Origin: JAPKZH01 sp963715635
GTDB taxonomy: Bacteria; Acidobacteriota; Aminicenantia; Aminicenantales; UBA4085
Assembly (NCBI GenBank): GCA_963715635.1
Contig: OY970261.1
Span: 2,604,001-2,668,000, forward strand
DNA: 64,000 bases
Direction of reading: 5' to 3'
The position numbers and the translations under genes were made by a program. The notes below the pieces were generated by a model. That model did no database searches. It was not told where the DNA came from and worked only from the letters and a program-made list of their open reading frames with translations. Below are positions 28,514-38,339 of this stretch, piece by piece; position 1 is the first letter of the stretch; each line of letters opens with the position of its first letter.

Positions 28514-28641
28514 CGCCTTCTCAAGGGACATTGTTGATATTCTAGCCTGCTTCGGGCAATTCATCAACCATTTCTAAAAAGATTCATTTGCTTTTCATTG
28601 GACGGGGTGCTAAAGAAATGGAGGTTGGGAAGGCCGGCGTC

Positions 28642-30318
28642 ATGGACAAGCGCTTGGATCGCATCAGCTTTTTGCTAGGCTCCGCGATCCTTGTTTTTCT
28701 GGCCTCCGCCTTGCTTCTGAATTCAGCCCTTTTTGCCCTTTGTTTTCCCATCTCGCCCTTGGGGTTCGTTGTCGCCCTTGGATCGACCGTCTCGTTCATT
28801 TATTGGGGCACAAGAAAATATTTCGATCAAAAGCGTCTTCTAACCATGGGAATGATCGTATCGGTCTTTCTGAGCATCTTGATCGCTTCGATTTTAATAA
28901 GCGGCCTGTTCTATGACGTCTCTTATGACGGTCAGACGTATCATCAAGAAGCGGTCAGCCAGTTGAATCATGGTTGGAATCCCGTCCGGGACCCTCCGCT
29001 CCAAAATGAGTATGGGATCTGGATTAATCATTATCCAAAAGCGCCTTGGATCTACGCCGCGCAGTTTTATAAAATTACGGGCCGCATGGAGCAGGCAAAA
29101 TCGGCCAACACTTTGCTGATGTTTGCCGCTTTCTTTTTATCGCTGGCCGCTTTCCTGAGGTTTGACCGGACGAGACGAAACCGGGCGCTCCTCTTTAGCC
29201 TGTTGGTCTCCCTCAATCCGGTTTGCGTTTATCAATCCCTCAGCTTCTATGTGGATGGACAGCTGGCGTCCCTCCTTCTGGCTCTCGCGGCGCTGTCCTA
29301 TTTGTTATTCCGGGACCCCGACCCGCCGACTGTTCTTATTTTTATCTCCTGCACGGTTATGCTGATCAACACAAAATTCACCGGCGTTGTCTATGCCGTC
29401 GTGTTTCATGCGGCACTGGCAACCTGGTTCTTAATGAAAAGGCGCAAAGACGTGTTTAGATTCGCCGGCATCATTCTGGCGAGTTATGTCCTTGCCTTAT
29501 TTTTCGTTGGCTATAATCCCTATGTGACGAACGTCCTCAGGAAAGGCCATCCTTTTTATCCTCTCGCCGGCCCGAAATCGGCCAACGTTATAATCCATCA
29601 AGAACCCGAGAATTTCCAGCATGCCGGCCGCTTTAAAAAACTATTGACTTCGATATTCTCCCAGACCGAGAACGTGTCTCGCCGAGAAACGACGAAATGG
29701 AAATGGCCTTTTTCCCTCGACATCCCCGAGCTCGCAGCGCTGACGACGTCCGATTCCAGGATCGCCGGGTTCGGCCCTTGGTTCGGTGGCGCATTTTTAT
29801 TATCTATTTTCATTCTCTTGGCCAGCCTGCCCCGGATTGTTGTCCGTCAGGCCAATCCCATCTCCGCCACGTTGCTGGGAATGATATTTTTTTTAGCTCT
29901 GTCCGTCCTGGCTAACCCTGAATCCTGGTGGGCACGGTATGCTCCCCAGCTGTGGATGATTCCCGTTGGCGCAAGCCTCCTGGGACTCTATGGATCGAAG
30001 AAAAAGGCCTTTATTTATATATCGAGAATCCTGGCTGTCGCACTGGCCGTCAATATCTTCATTGTCTCCTGTGCCTATTTGACAGGACAATCCATAGGAA
30101 CGTGGAGACTGAAGCGACAGCTCCGATATCTAGCCGGCTGCCCACCGCCCGTGACCGTGAATTTCCACGGCTTTACGGCCAACAAGCTCCGCTTCGCCGA
30201 GTGGGGAATTCTCTATAAAGAATCGGAAGACATCTCGAATGAGCGAAAGCGGGTCATCCGGCTTTTTGGGTCTGAGACCCAAGTCGGGGACTGCCGCTCG
30301 CCGCAAAGAGAAATCTAG
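28642..30318 (+). CDS. Polytopic membrane protein, GT-C glycosyltransferase-like
   Basis: About 558 residues with 10 or more hydrophobic segments. After the second segment there is a loop SYDGQTYHQEAVSQLNHGWNP with acidic and aromatic residues like the first periplasmic loop of GT-C lipid-linked glycosyltransferases, and a large soluble loop near 330-380. No residue set proves the activity. Start uncertain: ATG 28642 has GGGAAGG eight bases upstream; ATG 28618 is also possible. It stands alone between two minus-strand genes. Confidence 0.6.
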   Translation: MDKRLDRISFLLGSAILVFLASALLLNSALFALCFPISPLGFVVALGSTVSFIYWGTRKYFDQKRLLTMGMIVSVFLSILIASILISGLFYDVSYDGQTYHQEAVSQLNHGWNPVRDPPLQNEYGIWINHYPKAPWIYAAQFYKITGRMEQAKSANTLLMFAAFFLSLAAFLRFDRTRRNRALLFSLLVSLNPVCVYQSLSFYVDGQLASLLLALAALSYLLFRDPDPPTVLIFISCTVMLINTKFTGVVYAVVFHAALATWFLMKRRKDVFRFAGIILASYVLALFFVGYNPYVTNVLRKGHPFYPLAGPKSANVIIHQEPENFQHAGRFKKLLTSIFSQTENVSRRETTKWKWPFSLDIPELAALTTSDSRIAGFGPWFGGAFLLSIFILLASLPRIVVRQANPISATLLGMIFFLALSVLANPESWWARYAPQLWMIPVGASLLGLYGSKKKAFIYISRILAVALAVNIFIVSCAYLTGQSIGTWRLKRQLRYLAGCPPPVTVNFHGFTANKLRFAEWGILYKESEDISNERKRVIRLFGSETQVGDCRSPQREI

Positions 30319-30391
30319 TTTTTCTCCCGATTGACGTCGCCCTGCCGCAGGTCATCTGCCACAAGCACAACGCTGGTTTTTGCTCCTTGAG

Positions 30392-30841
30392 CTATTTGAT
30401 CTCGTAATGCGTGATGACGGTGATGTCGTACACCGTGGGATTGTCTTCTCCGACCTCATCCTCGGGAACATAAGGCCGCTGAACCCTGATCCAGCTTTTT
30501 GATTTCTGGGTGTCGGCCGCTCCATCAAAAATAAAAATCAAGCTCCTGAACTTCTGGTCCTTCGAGAGCTTGCTGCTGAATCTTCCCTTCTCGTACTCTT
30601 TGACGATTCCTCTGTAGAAATTACAGACCTTGTCAAAATCATCCGGCGTCGAATAAAGGGTCACCTGCTGACCTTTGGGAAGAGGTGCACCCTCCTTGAC
30701 GGCCTCCGCAAGAACCGTCCGTTCGACCTTGGTCAGCGCTTCATCCAGTTTTGCCCCGGGATAGAGCTTGAAACCCTGCTGGGCGATTGTGATCGAGATT
30801 AACGTCAGGCCCACGACAAAAGCAAAGGCATATCGTCTCAT
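30392..30841 (-). CDS. Small exported protein of unknown function
   Basis: 149 residues. The N-terminus RRYAFAFVVGLTLISITIA is a Sec signal peptide. The mature part has LYPGAKLDE, VTLYSTPDDFDKVCNFYRGI, FIFDGAAD and VITHYEIK, a pattern common in small exported acidobacterial proteins of unknown role. The ribosome site GGAGGGG precedes the ATG at 30841, so the ATG five codons further upstream is not used. No recognised domain. Confidence 0.75.
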   Translation of the reverse strand: MRRYAFAFVVGLTLISITIAQQGFKLYPGAKLDEALTKVERTVLAEAVKEGAPLPKGQQVTLYSTPDDFDKVCNFYRGIVKEYEKGRFSSKLSKDQKFRSLIFIFDGAADTQKSKSWIRVQRPYVPEDEVGEDNPTVYDITVITHYEIK

Positions 30842-30953
30842 GTTGCCCCTCCACATACATATTCTACCCTAACGAAAACAGGCTATCAATCTAAAACTCG
30901 ATTCCCCAAACCCTCGATGAGGGAGTTCTTCCGGCCGGGATTGGCAAGAGACT

Positions 30954-33701
30954 CTAAGGAGAGACCGATGAAAGGCCTGGCTTATATATGGATTCTTCAA
31001 ACATAATCTTGAAGGATGATCCTTTTTGCCTGGAGAGCTCAATCCGGCCATCCAGTTGCTCGACCAACATCGTAATGATCTGCATCCCCAGGGTCGCCGT
31101 GTTGCGAAAATCTAGGCCATCCGGAAACCCGATACCGGTATCGCTGACGATCAGGAGAAATTTGTTGCCCTGCGCCCGGCGGAGCTCGATCAAAATCTCT
31201 CCCCCCCGTCCATTGGGAAAGGCATGTTTGAGCGCGTTGGAGATGAGCTCATTCACGATCAATCCGCAGGGAATGGCCGCATTGATATTCATAAATATCT
31301 TTTCCATATCCATCTTGAGCTTGATGAGATTCGAATCGACCTGATAGAAATGGAACAAATGAAGAGTCAGGCTTTGGATATACTGAGAAAATTCAATATT
31401 GGATAAGTCCTTGGACAGATACAATTTCTCGTGAACAAGGGCCATGGAGCGGATCCGGCGCTGACTTTCTTGGAACATCTCGAGGACCGCGGGATCCTCG
31501 ATGTGTCGGGCCTGGAGGTTGAGCAGCGAGGAGATGACCTGCATGTTATTCTTGACGCGGTGATGAATCTCCCGGAGAAGGACCTCCTTCTCCTGGAGGG
31601 AGGACCGCAAGGCCGCCTCGGCTTGTTTCCGATGGATGACCATGGCCACCTGGTCGGAGACAAACCTCAGAATATTCTTGTCTTCCTCCCGATACCGAAC
31701 GCCTTCCGTATAGCTTTGAACGACAAGCACGCCGATCGTTTGCCCGTCGATTTTCAAGGGGACGCCAAGCCAGTCAATCGAAGGAGCGCCGATGGATTCC
31801 ACCTCGCCCATTTTCACCAGGCTGTCGAAGACTTCCGGCAAGGCTAACAGCGGTTCTTTTGTCCGGAGGACATATTCGGTCAGGCCTTTGCCCAACGGTT
31901 TGGGCGAGGGCGTCGGGTCAAATTCGTCAACAAAATAGGGAAAACTGAGGACGGAGCTCGCGGCATCGTAGAGCGCGATATAAAAATTCTTGGCCGGCAT
32001 CAATTCGCCGATGATCCGATGGATGGAATGGAAGAGCTCCTCGAGGCTCTCTGACGAGATGGCCGCCCCGGAGATTTCGAAGATGGAATTCTTCAGTTTT
32101 TCTATCCGCTTTCGCTCCAGAGAATCAAGCGTCAAGGAGATCAGGTCTCCGATGGATACGGCAAATTGTTGCTCCTCCAGCGTCCATTCCCGTCTCGGTC
32201 CCGTATGCTCATGACAAACGATGCCCGCCAGTTCCCCATAAAGGCGAAAGGGAACGTCCATCATCGAAGTGATGCCGAAGGGCTTCAAGTAGCCTTCGGC
32301 GAACTCCTCCGTCCGTGGATCGGTCAGCGCGTCGTTGGCGGCCAGCACCCAGCTTTCCTCGAGAGCCTTGAAATAGCGCGGGTAGGCATTGGCTCGAAGG
32401 CGCAATCCATTTTCATGAAAGTCGTTGTTGATTCGGTACAGGTCTCGGCACACGATTTCCGAGTGGTCTTCATTGAAAAACCAGATGCTGACACGCTCGA
32501 CACCCATCGTCCTGGCATCCACTTCGGTGACTTTGTTCAAGGCGAAATCCATATCAGAATAATTCGTTTTTGCCAGCTCCAGCAGAGCAACCTGGTGGCG
32601 AATGATTTGCTCCGTCCTTTTTTTTAGGGCCTCCTCATTTTTTCGCCGTTCGAGGGCGTTGACAAAGATCTCGCCGACGATCTGAAGAAGAGAGATGATC
32701 TCATCCGACCATGTTTTTTCTTGTCGAATCGAGTCGAAGCCGAGAAACCCGATGAGCTCCTGACCCAAGGCCAGCGGGACCACGATGAGGGACTGAGTCC
32801 CCCTGGATTGGATGAATGCTTTTTCCGCCCGGGCTTCCGGAGGAAGGGCTGAAACCCGGGGGATGTGGATGGGCTCGAGGTTCATGAGTTTTCCCAGCCA
32901 CCAGGGAAAAGAGGCTGATGCCAATCCCTGCAATAGAGGCTTTTGGGGGACGATTCCTTGTGCGCACCATTCGTGGGTATTATCCGCCAATTCACCGCCC
33001 TCGCGAGAAAGAAAAATATAGCAGCGGTCAACGCCGGCGAATGTGCCGATTTCCGCCAGTGACTGCTGGATGGCCTCATCGATTTTTTCTGTGGGGAGAG
33101 TGATAAATTGAGTGGAAATCTTGGAGACGATCTCTTCCATTTCGATCCGGTATTTGAGTTCGGTTTCGACCCGTTTCCGGTCTGTGATATCGAGGACGAA
33201 AACGGCGATCTTCGTGACGACTCCCTTTTCATTGAGGGCAGGACAGAGGAAATTAACAAAATATCGGCCGGCACGGCTATCTTCAAACCGGATAGGTGTT
33301 CCGGTCTGGGCGACTTTGTCAATCATCGTCTTCCTTTGCCGGGCGGCATCCGGCTCAAGGAAGTCATAGGTGCAGCGTCCGATCAGGGCGCTGACCTTCT
33401 GGCCCAGACTCCGGGCCATGATTTCATTCACAGCGATGATTGTTCCTTGGGGAGAGATGAGCAGAGCGGGCTCGGGGACGGCGTTGAGGAACGCTCTTAT
33501 CGAGGCCTCGCTTTCCCGGAGGGATTCCGCCAGGAGCTTCAGTTCGGTGACATCCCCGCGAAATCTGACTTCGACTTTTGTGCTTTCCTTTTTTTCACCG
33601 GAGGGATTTTTGGAGGAACGTTTCGCCCCGCCTTGACTAGACTCGGAGGAAATCATCTTTTTGGGGACAAAGGATGTCTCTTTCAAAGCTGTGCCTTTCA
33701 T
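30954..33701 (-). CDS. Soluble histidine kinase: PAS, three GAF-like domains, HisKA_2/HATPase
   Basis: 915-residue sensor kinase without membrane segments, so it is cytosolic. Order: a charged N-terminus; PAS about 60-175 (FLNAVPEPALLISPQGTIIAVN, VFVLDITDRKR); three GAF-like domains about 195-355, 375-520 and 535-690; a HisKA_2 dimerisation helix with the phosphoacceptor in REIHHRVKNNMQVISSLLNL near 720; and a HATPase domain with N-box NELISNALKHAF and G-box DTGIGFPDG. This type is typical of light, redox or metabolite sensing. No response regulator gene is adjacent, so the partner lies elsewhere. GAGGGGC precedes the start. Confidence 0.9.
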   Translation of the reverse strand: MKGTALKETSFVPKKMISSESSQGGAKRSSKNPSGEKKESTKVEVRFRGDVTELKLLAESLRESEASIRAFLNAVPEPALLISPQGTIIAVNEIMARSLGQKVSALIGRCTYDFLEPDAARQRKTMIDKVAQTGTPIRFEDSRAGRYFVNFLCPALNEKGVVTKIAVFVLDITDRKRVETELKYRIEMEEIVSKISTQFITLPTEKIDEAIQQSLAEIGTFAGVDRCYIFLSREGGELADNTHEWCAQGIVPQKPLLQGLASASFPWWLGKLMNLEPIHIPRVSALPPEARAEKAFIQSRGTQSLIVVPLALGQELIGFLGFDSIRQEKTWSDEIISLLQIVGEIFVNALERRKNEEALKKRTEQIIRHQVALLELAKTNYSDMDFALNKVTEVDARTMGVERVSIWFFNEDHSEIVCRDLYRINNDFHENGLRLRANAYPRYFKALEESWVLAANDALTDPRTEEFAEGYLKPFGITSMMDVPFRLYGELAGIVCHEHTGPRREWTLEEQQFAVSIGDLISLTLDSLERKRIEKLKNSIFEISGAAISSESLEELFHSIHRIIGELMPAKNFYIALYDAASSVLSFPYFVDEFDPTPSPKPLGKGLTEYVLRTKEPLLALPEVFDSLVKMGEVESIGAPSIDWLGVPLKIDGQTIGVLVVQSYTEGVRYREEDKNILRFVSDQVAMVIHRKQAEAALRSSLQEKEVLLREIHHRVKNNMQVISSLLNLQARHIEDPAVLEMFQESQRRIRSMALVHEKLYLSKDLSNIEFSQYIQSLTLHLFHFYQVDSNLIKLKMDMEKIFMNINAAIPCGLIVNELISNALKHAFPNGRGGEILIELRRAQGNKFLLIVSDTGIGFPDGLDFRNTATLGMQIITMLVEQLDGRIELSRQKGSSFKIMFEESIYKPGLSSVSP

Positions 33702-33967
33702 AGACTTTGCCCCTCGGACGCCGGAATTCCGGCATCGCGCGGGCCAAGCTCCTCGATTTCAATATTAAAGTGTTTTTCCGAAAAGGAAACCCTCGTTACA
33801 GGGGATTCTAGGGGTGATTTTTTCTTGGATAGGAGTCATCCTTTGCGGGGAGAACTTGTCTCTGGAGTGGGATATCCGAGAAGAGCAAAGGGCTGTGCCG
33901 AGGAGCGGATCGTGTATTCTTGAACCAAAAGCGCCCGGGACCCCACACCCCCCCTGCCCCAATCGCC

Positions 33968-34121
33968 TCCCCTGCTTCCTCCGATATTCCCATGGCGGAA
34001 TAGGATTTGGCATTGACCAGAGGCCTATTTTTTGTTTTCTTGCTTGATCTTCCGCCCTACCTAAAATTGGATCTGAGGAGTGCTTCTTTAAGTGCCATGC
34101 CAAGCCCGCTTTTACTTGCCG
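33968..34121 (-). pseudogene. C-terminal remnant of a staphylococcal-nuclease-like protein
   Basis: On the minus strand, the stretch after a TGA reads VKAGLAWHLKKHSSD, then AEDQARKQKIGLW and NPIPPWEYRRK. This is the usual C-terminal end of thermonuclease/SNase-fold proteins. The catalytic N-terminal part is absent and the frame then runs on into unrelated sequence. No ribosome site. It is a relic. Confidence 0.6.
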
Positions 34122-34305
34122 TCAGGCCCGAATAGAATCAGAGAAGATTCAGGATAAGCGATTGTCTTTCCCGCCACGAAACGGGCCTTGCCCTTTTCGT
34201 CAGACAGAAATAGAACCGGGCTATCTTTGAACACGGCCACCGCGACGCGAGCTGTGCCATTTTCGTCCAACAGGTACAGACGCCGGCGGCCGGATGGATG
34301 GGACC
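34112..34305 (-). pseudogene. Remnant of a beta-repeat protein (LYLLDENG-type)
   Basis: Minus-strand reading gives RRLYLLDENGTARVAV, then FKDSPVLFLSDEKGKARFVA and SSLILFGPDGK before TAA, a repeated strand pattern seen in small hypothetical exported proteins. No start codon with a ribosome site is available; upstream, a different frame (MKSRLGKKDG from 34376) looks like its disrupted N-terminus. The region 34306-34826 holds nothing else I can support. Confidence 0.4.
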
Positions 34306-34826
34306 TTCGGCGCGTCCCCCTTCTTTCCTTCCTTCCGGGAAAAGATACCGTCCTTTTTTCCGAGCCTTGATTTCATGACGTCCTTCCTTTCCTTCGGATT
34401 ATTTCGTCCGCCAGCTGAAGATAAGCGTCCGCGCCGACGGACAACGGCAAGCTGACCAACCTCTGGTGGCTTCATTTCATGTAATCCCTTAAGCGGTATA
34501 TTCAAACCTTATATGTAGCTAGTGCTTTGAGGAAAATAACCTAAAACCCAATGTGCCTGATGGGATTGCAGTTTCGCGTAGTAAGGCCCACTGCGTTGTA
34601 TCGCCGCAGTTTCCTTCTTTCCCTATCGATAATGATAATAAATTATGATGAGAGAGTATGTCAAACTGCCTAGCTGCCGGAATCTATTGGACCTTTCTCC
34701 CTGTCACAAAACTCGTTAGCTAATATTAAAATTAAGGAAAAAATCTCAAGCATTAGCTGTCACTTTTTCTCCCTTACTTGCGAGCATGCCTTGCCAGAAC
34801 TAGCTTCTCTGGTCCAATCAGGCTAT

Positions 34827-35324
34827 CTATAATCTATCTTTCTCGTCCGATTCGTGTTCTTTGTGGCCATTCCATCTAGGTCCAAGCAAATTTCGAGGCA
34901 CTATAGAAAGAAACAGCGAAAAAACCTCCGAGGTATCCTTGGCTATTTCCATAAACGGCCAAGGCTTTGTCTGCGACGTGACTTTTTGTCTTGCGTATGT
35001 AAGATGTGCCACTTCCTTTCCAACGCGCTTATGTACTTTCTGCAGAGTTTCTGATTTCGACCGACGGGCAATTCGCCATTCATCCGGATCTTTGAAGAAA
35101 TCCTCAGCAATGACATCATCCTCTTTGGGCTTGTCTGCAAATAGGAAGTCCAGCAAAATTCTCGCATGGACAGTGAAGGATTCGAGGAGGGCATTGTTGA
35201 TAACGCTATTCCTGAATGCGCCTGTACCAAGAGCCCTCGCTAGACTTTTAAACATCCAGATTTCGTAGTGAAGATGATTTGCCGCCTCGATAAGTTCCTC
35301 CCGAGTTCGCGCTTTTCTGTTCAT
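34827..35324 (-). CDS. Hypothetical protein, possible HEPN-type helical domain
   Basis: 165 residues, mostly alpha-helical and charged, no signal peptide. A helix pair FKSLARALGTGAFRNSVINN and LLESFTVHARILLDFLF is followed by RVGKEVAHLTY, which fits the Rx4-6H pattern of HEPN RNases, a common fold in toxin and defence systems. This is a weak motif match only. No clear ribosome site at ATG 35324; the ATG at 35351 is an alternative. It lies among relics, with no partner antitoxin or nucleotidyltransferase gene beside it. Confidence 0.5.
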   Translation of the reverse strand: MNRKARTREELIEAANHLHYEIWMFKSLARALGTGAFRNSVINNALLESFTVHARILLDFLFADKPKEDDVIAEDFFKDPDEWRIARRSKSETLQKVHKRVGKEVAHLTYARQKVTSQTKPWPFMEIAKDTSEVFSLFLSIVPRNLLGPRWNGHKEHESDEKDRL

Positions 35325-35380
35325 AGTCACAATTTCTAACGAAGCTAACAAAGCATTTTATGAGTAAAAGAAGCAACTTT

Positions 35381-35420
35381 TTAATCCAGCCAGCCTCTTC
35401 CTGGCATCCTTAAACTCGGG
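35381..35420 (-). pseudogene. Loose copy of TPR-kinase C-terminal tail
   Basis: Minus-strand translation PEFKDARKRLAGLK matches the last residues of the TPR kinase at 42989-46096 (LPELEDARKRLAGLK). No gene body is attached. Related tails occur at 41750 and 46239. The surrounding gap 35325-35561 shows nothing else. Confidence 0.6.
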
Positions 35421-35561
35421 CTAGGCGGCCATGATCCGCAAGCTTTATGAAGTTGACTCGATGATCTGTCCCCAGTGAGGGGCACGATTTGACACCCGAT
35501 CATGTTGCGATTAATCATCCCCGATCATGGGGCAGCCGCCTGGTTGACTATCCTCATATTT

Positions 35562-36392
35562 TCATTTCATCTTTGCGATGCGGCCCTTCGTGGGGAAGCG
35601 CTTGAACATGAGCGGATCATGGCCAGGCACGACGCGCTCTGGCGCGCCGGCCAGACTCAGCATCCGGTCAAGAGCTTTTACGTTGCCGTCGGCATCAGCA
35701 GGATCAAAGGTCGGAATCGCCGTCCGGGTTTCGAGGTTTCGATAGAGATAACAATTATCCGAGGCCAGGACAAACACCGGGTTTCCCTCCACCCGGATAT
35801 ATTGCGAAGCAAACGTGTGCCGCGCGCCAACGAAGACGCGGATACCCGGGATGATCTCGCGATTGTCGCCGTCGATGAGTCTCAACTTTCCCTGCGTATT
35901 CCTGAGCAGGAGATTGGAGAGGTCATCCGGATCAATGCCGCCATGTTTTCCCCCTTCCTGCCAGGCAGGCCCCATGTAATAGGCATATTCGTCCTTTTGG
36001 ATCCAGATCGTCGCCTGCGGGAATAGGTCAATGCCTCCCATATGATCCCAATGGGCATGGCTGAGAATTACGTCGGTGATCTGAGCGGGATCGACACCGG
36101 CTTGTCGGACGGCTTCATCTGGCCTTAAAAAATCTGTGACCTTGAAACTCTCGAACCACCGTTCTCTGTGAAAGCCCGTATCGAGCAGAATGTTGCGACC
36201 TTCACCCCGAATGAGCCAAAAGACCATGGCGATGTCCATTTTTTCGTTTTCCGGCGCGCCCACGACGAGTCCGGATACCGGAAACTGTGGGATGGTGCCG
36301 TAGCGGATCGCCTCAATTGAGTAGTTGGGGGTCGTGGAGAAAGCGGCCAAAAACAGGACCAATGTCGAAATGATGAAGACGGTTGCTTTCAT
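35562..36392 (-). CDS. Metallo-beta-lactamase-fold hydrolase (AHL-lactonase-like), exported
   Basis: 276 residues. The N-terminus is a Sec signal peptide (FIISTLVLFLAAFS). The binuclear metal site is complete: HAHWDHMGG, the third His in VGARHTFAS, Asp in LASDNCY and a final PGHDPLM. Layout and the NILLDTGFH strand resemble N-acyl-homoserine lactonases and related lactone hydrolases. The true substrate is open. It diverges from the DUF362 relic at 36411. Confidence 0.85.
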   Translation of the reverse strand: MKATVFIISTLVLFLAAFSTTPNYSIEAIRYGTIPQFPVSGLVVGAPENEKMDIAMVFWLIRGEGRNILLDTGFHRERWFESFKVTDFLRPDEAVRQAGVDPAQITDVILSHAHWDHMGGIDLFPQATIWIQKDEYAYYMGPAWQEGGKHGGIDPDDLSNLLLRNTQGKLRLIDGDNREIIPGIRVFVGARHTFASQYIRVEGNPVFVLASDNCYLYRNLETRTAIPTFDPADADGNVKALDRMLSLAGAPERVVPGHDPLMFKRFPTKGRIAKMK

Positions 36393-36410
36393 GGCTCACC
36401 TCTGCATATT

Positions 36411-36940
36411 ATGGCTCCATTTGAACTCGACATTCAACTTACCCATCGAGCAAAAACAGATCGCGGTTCCGAGCATCGCGTCGTGGACCGGATCATTGAC
36501 CATCTGAAGTTGATGTTCGTTGCCGAGAAGCCGCCGCCCTCCCATGTCTTCGAACAAGTCGCCTTGATGGCGGCCAGCCTGTTTTTAAAAAACCACATCG
36601 GTTCGTTGCTCCCGGAAGACATGGCCAAATGCCATAATGATCCCGATTTCCTCGCTGAAGTCTCATCCCGGCCTTCCATAAAAATAAGACTATTCTCAAC
36701 TCTTGCGACGGGCTGCGCGGGAGCTATCGTCGCGGCGTGCCCTGGCATTGGGGTGGGATTATCGTGTCCATGGATCCCGTCGCCGCTGAGGCCGCCGCTA
36801 TCCAGGTGATCAACGAGAAAAGGCAGGCGGAGAAGTTGCCCCCTCTGGCCGAACCCGAAGCCTTGCGTACCGCTGAGAGCAAGTACCACCTGGGCACTCG
36901 CGGCCGGGAACATATCGTCCAGATGAAGATCGAAATGTGA
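36411..36940 (+). pseudogene. DUF362-family gene relic with one-base frameshift
   Basis: The first frame gives SLFLKNHIGSLLPEDMAKC and LAEVSSRPSIK; from about 36684 the next frame continues NKTILNSCDGLRGSYRRG, then WHWGGIIVSMDPVAAE, INEKRQAEKLPPL and KYHLGT to a stop at 36940. Together these match the C-terminal half of DUF362 proteins of a type different from the two TAT-exported copies. Adding one A in the run at 36681-36685 joins the frames. The N-terminal half is not recognisable, so even a corrected frame would be a fragment. Confidence 0.55.
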
Positions 36941-37118
36941 GGCGCTTTTCCTTGCAAGGCCTGCGTTTGCCCGCTGGCCTCAGTTCATGTTGTTCTGGTT
37001 TTTTCAGTAATTCCCGGCGTCTGGGTTCGGGGAAACGTTCAATAGCGTAGCGCAAGGTGGTGCACAGCACGGCCGGGCTCTGTGCCAGGAGAAATTTTTC
37101 CCAGCGCCCCCCTTCGCC

Positions 37119-38339
37119 TCATTTCACGTCGATGAACCCCTTGACGGCGTCCTTGTGGACCATGAAGTCCATCATCTTCAGCTTCACGTAGTCTTCCGTC
37201 AGGAAGTAATATCCCTTCGGGTCCGCGTTGAAGGCGCTCGAACCGGAATCCTTGATCAGGAACCAGTCCTTGCTGTTCGCTTCCTTGTACCCGATGAGAT
37301 GGACCCCGTGGTCGTCGGTCGTCGATCCGTTGCTGAACCGATACTGGCGGGCGTTGTCGTCGATGTAATCCGAGGGAATGTCGAAGGTCGGGATCATGAA
37401 GACCTTCTTCTGGGCGTTCTTCCCCGGCTCGGAGACGTCCCCGCCGAGACTCACCGAATAGCCGCGGCGCAGGGCGGTCTTGATGATCTTCATGTAAGTA
37501 TCAAGGGGAACGTTGTAGTAGTCCTTGCTGTGCCACCAGTTGTCCGGCACCTCGTATTCGACCTGCCCGCCGAAGGGCTGCTGCATGTAGGACAGGACGT
37601 CAACATAATCGTTGGGATCGATCCTTAGGTAATCCCGGAGATAGGTCTGGGGCGTGTATTCCTTCCCCTCGACCGTGAATCGCTCCGGGGGCAGGCCCAG
37701 ATGGTGGTTCAGAATCGCCCGGACAGTCGCGACCGCCTCGTCCTCGTTCCAGGCGTTCGCGCTCTTGAGATGGGCGAGGTAGGAGGAGACCTCGGCGATC
37801 AGCTTCGCGTGGTCGGGGAACTTCTGGCCGGGCTTCAATCCGGAATAAGCGTCCCACGGCATGCAGCCATAAATCTTCCAATCCCGCGTCACCGCGTTGG
37901 CCTCGGAGCCTTCGGCGACGGCCGAATCCCCCCTTTCGCGGACGAACCGCTTGGCCCGCTCCAGGTACTCGCCGTAGACCGTATACGCCTCCGAGAGACG
38001 GACCTTCTTCCCGTAGAGCCTGTAGACCTCCGATTCAAAGAAGGAGATCGTCGAGAAGCACCAGCAGGTGTTGGTGGCGCCCTGCGAGGTCGGCGGGTTG
38101 TGCCAGACGGCAGAGAACCCCTCCAAGCTCTTGGGCGCGTCGAAAGCGCCCAGATCGACAACGAAGGCCTTCCCCGGCGCGGGCTTGTTTTTTCCGAATG
38201 CCTCGGTCGCTTTCTGGATCTCGTCCCAGAATGCGTTCTTGGGCTCGACGAATATCCCCTTGTCCTTCTTCTTCTCCTGGGAGACGACGATCGCAGGCAG
38301 GAGAAGCATGACCAACAAAAAGGCTCCGATCTTTTTCAT
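37119..38339 (-). CDS. Exported C1 (papain/aminopeptidase C-like) cysteine peptidase
   Basis: 406 residues with a Sec signal (AFLLVMLLLPAIVVS). The nucleophile region is SQGATNTCWCFSTISFFE, with the oxyanion Gln and catalytic Cys; the catalytic His is in DDHGVHLIGY. The third position, usually Asn in NSWG, reads KDSGSS here, an Asp replacement. The start at 38339 follows GGAGGACC; the ATG at 38378 lacks a site and adds 13 residues before the signal. Family members cleave peptides at neutral pH outside the cytoplasm. A single gene, not in an operon. Confidence 0.85.
   Translation of the reverse strand: MKKIGAFLLVMLLLPAIVVSQEKKKDKGIFVEPKNAFWDEIQKATEAFGKNKPAPGKAFVVDLGAFDAPKSLEGFSAVWHNPPTSQGATNTCWCFSTISFFESEVYRLYGKKVRLSEAYTVYGEYLERAKRFVRERGDSAVAEGSEANAVTRDWKIYGCMPWDAYSGLKPGQKFPDHAKLIAEVSSYLAHLKSANAWNEDEAVATVRAILNHHLGLPPERFTVEGKEYTPQTYLRDYLRIDPNDYVDVLSYMQQPFGGQVEYEVPDNWWHSKDYYNVPLDTYMKIIKTALRRGYSVSLGGDVSEPGKNAQKKVFMIPTFDIPSDYIDDNARQYRFSNGSTTDDHGVHLIGYKEANSKDWFLIKDSGSSAFNADPKGYYFLTEDYVKLKMMDFMVHKDAVKGFIDVK

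Noticed and set aside
33108..33923. 271-codon plus-strand ORF at the kinase start
   Set aside because: Antisense to the histidine kinase PAS region, no ribosome site.
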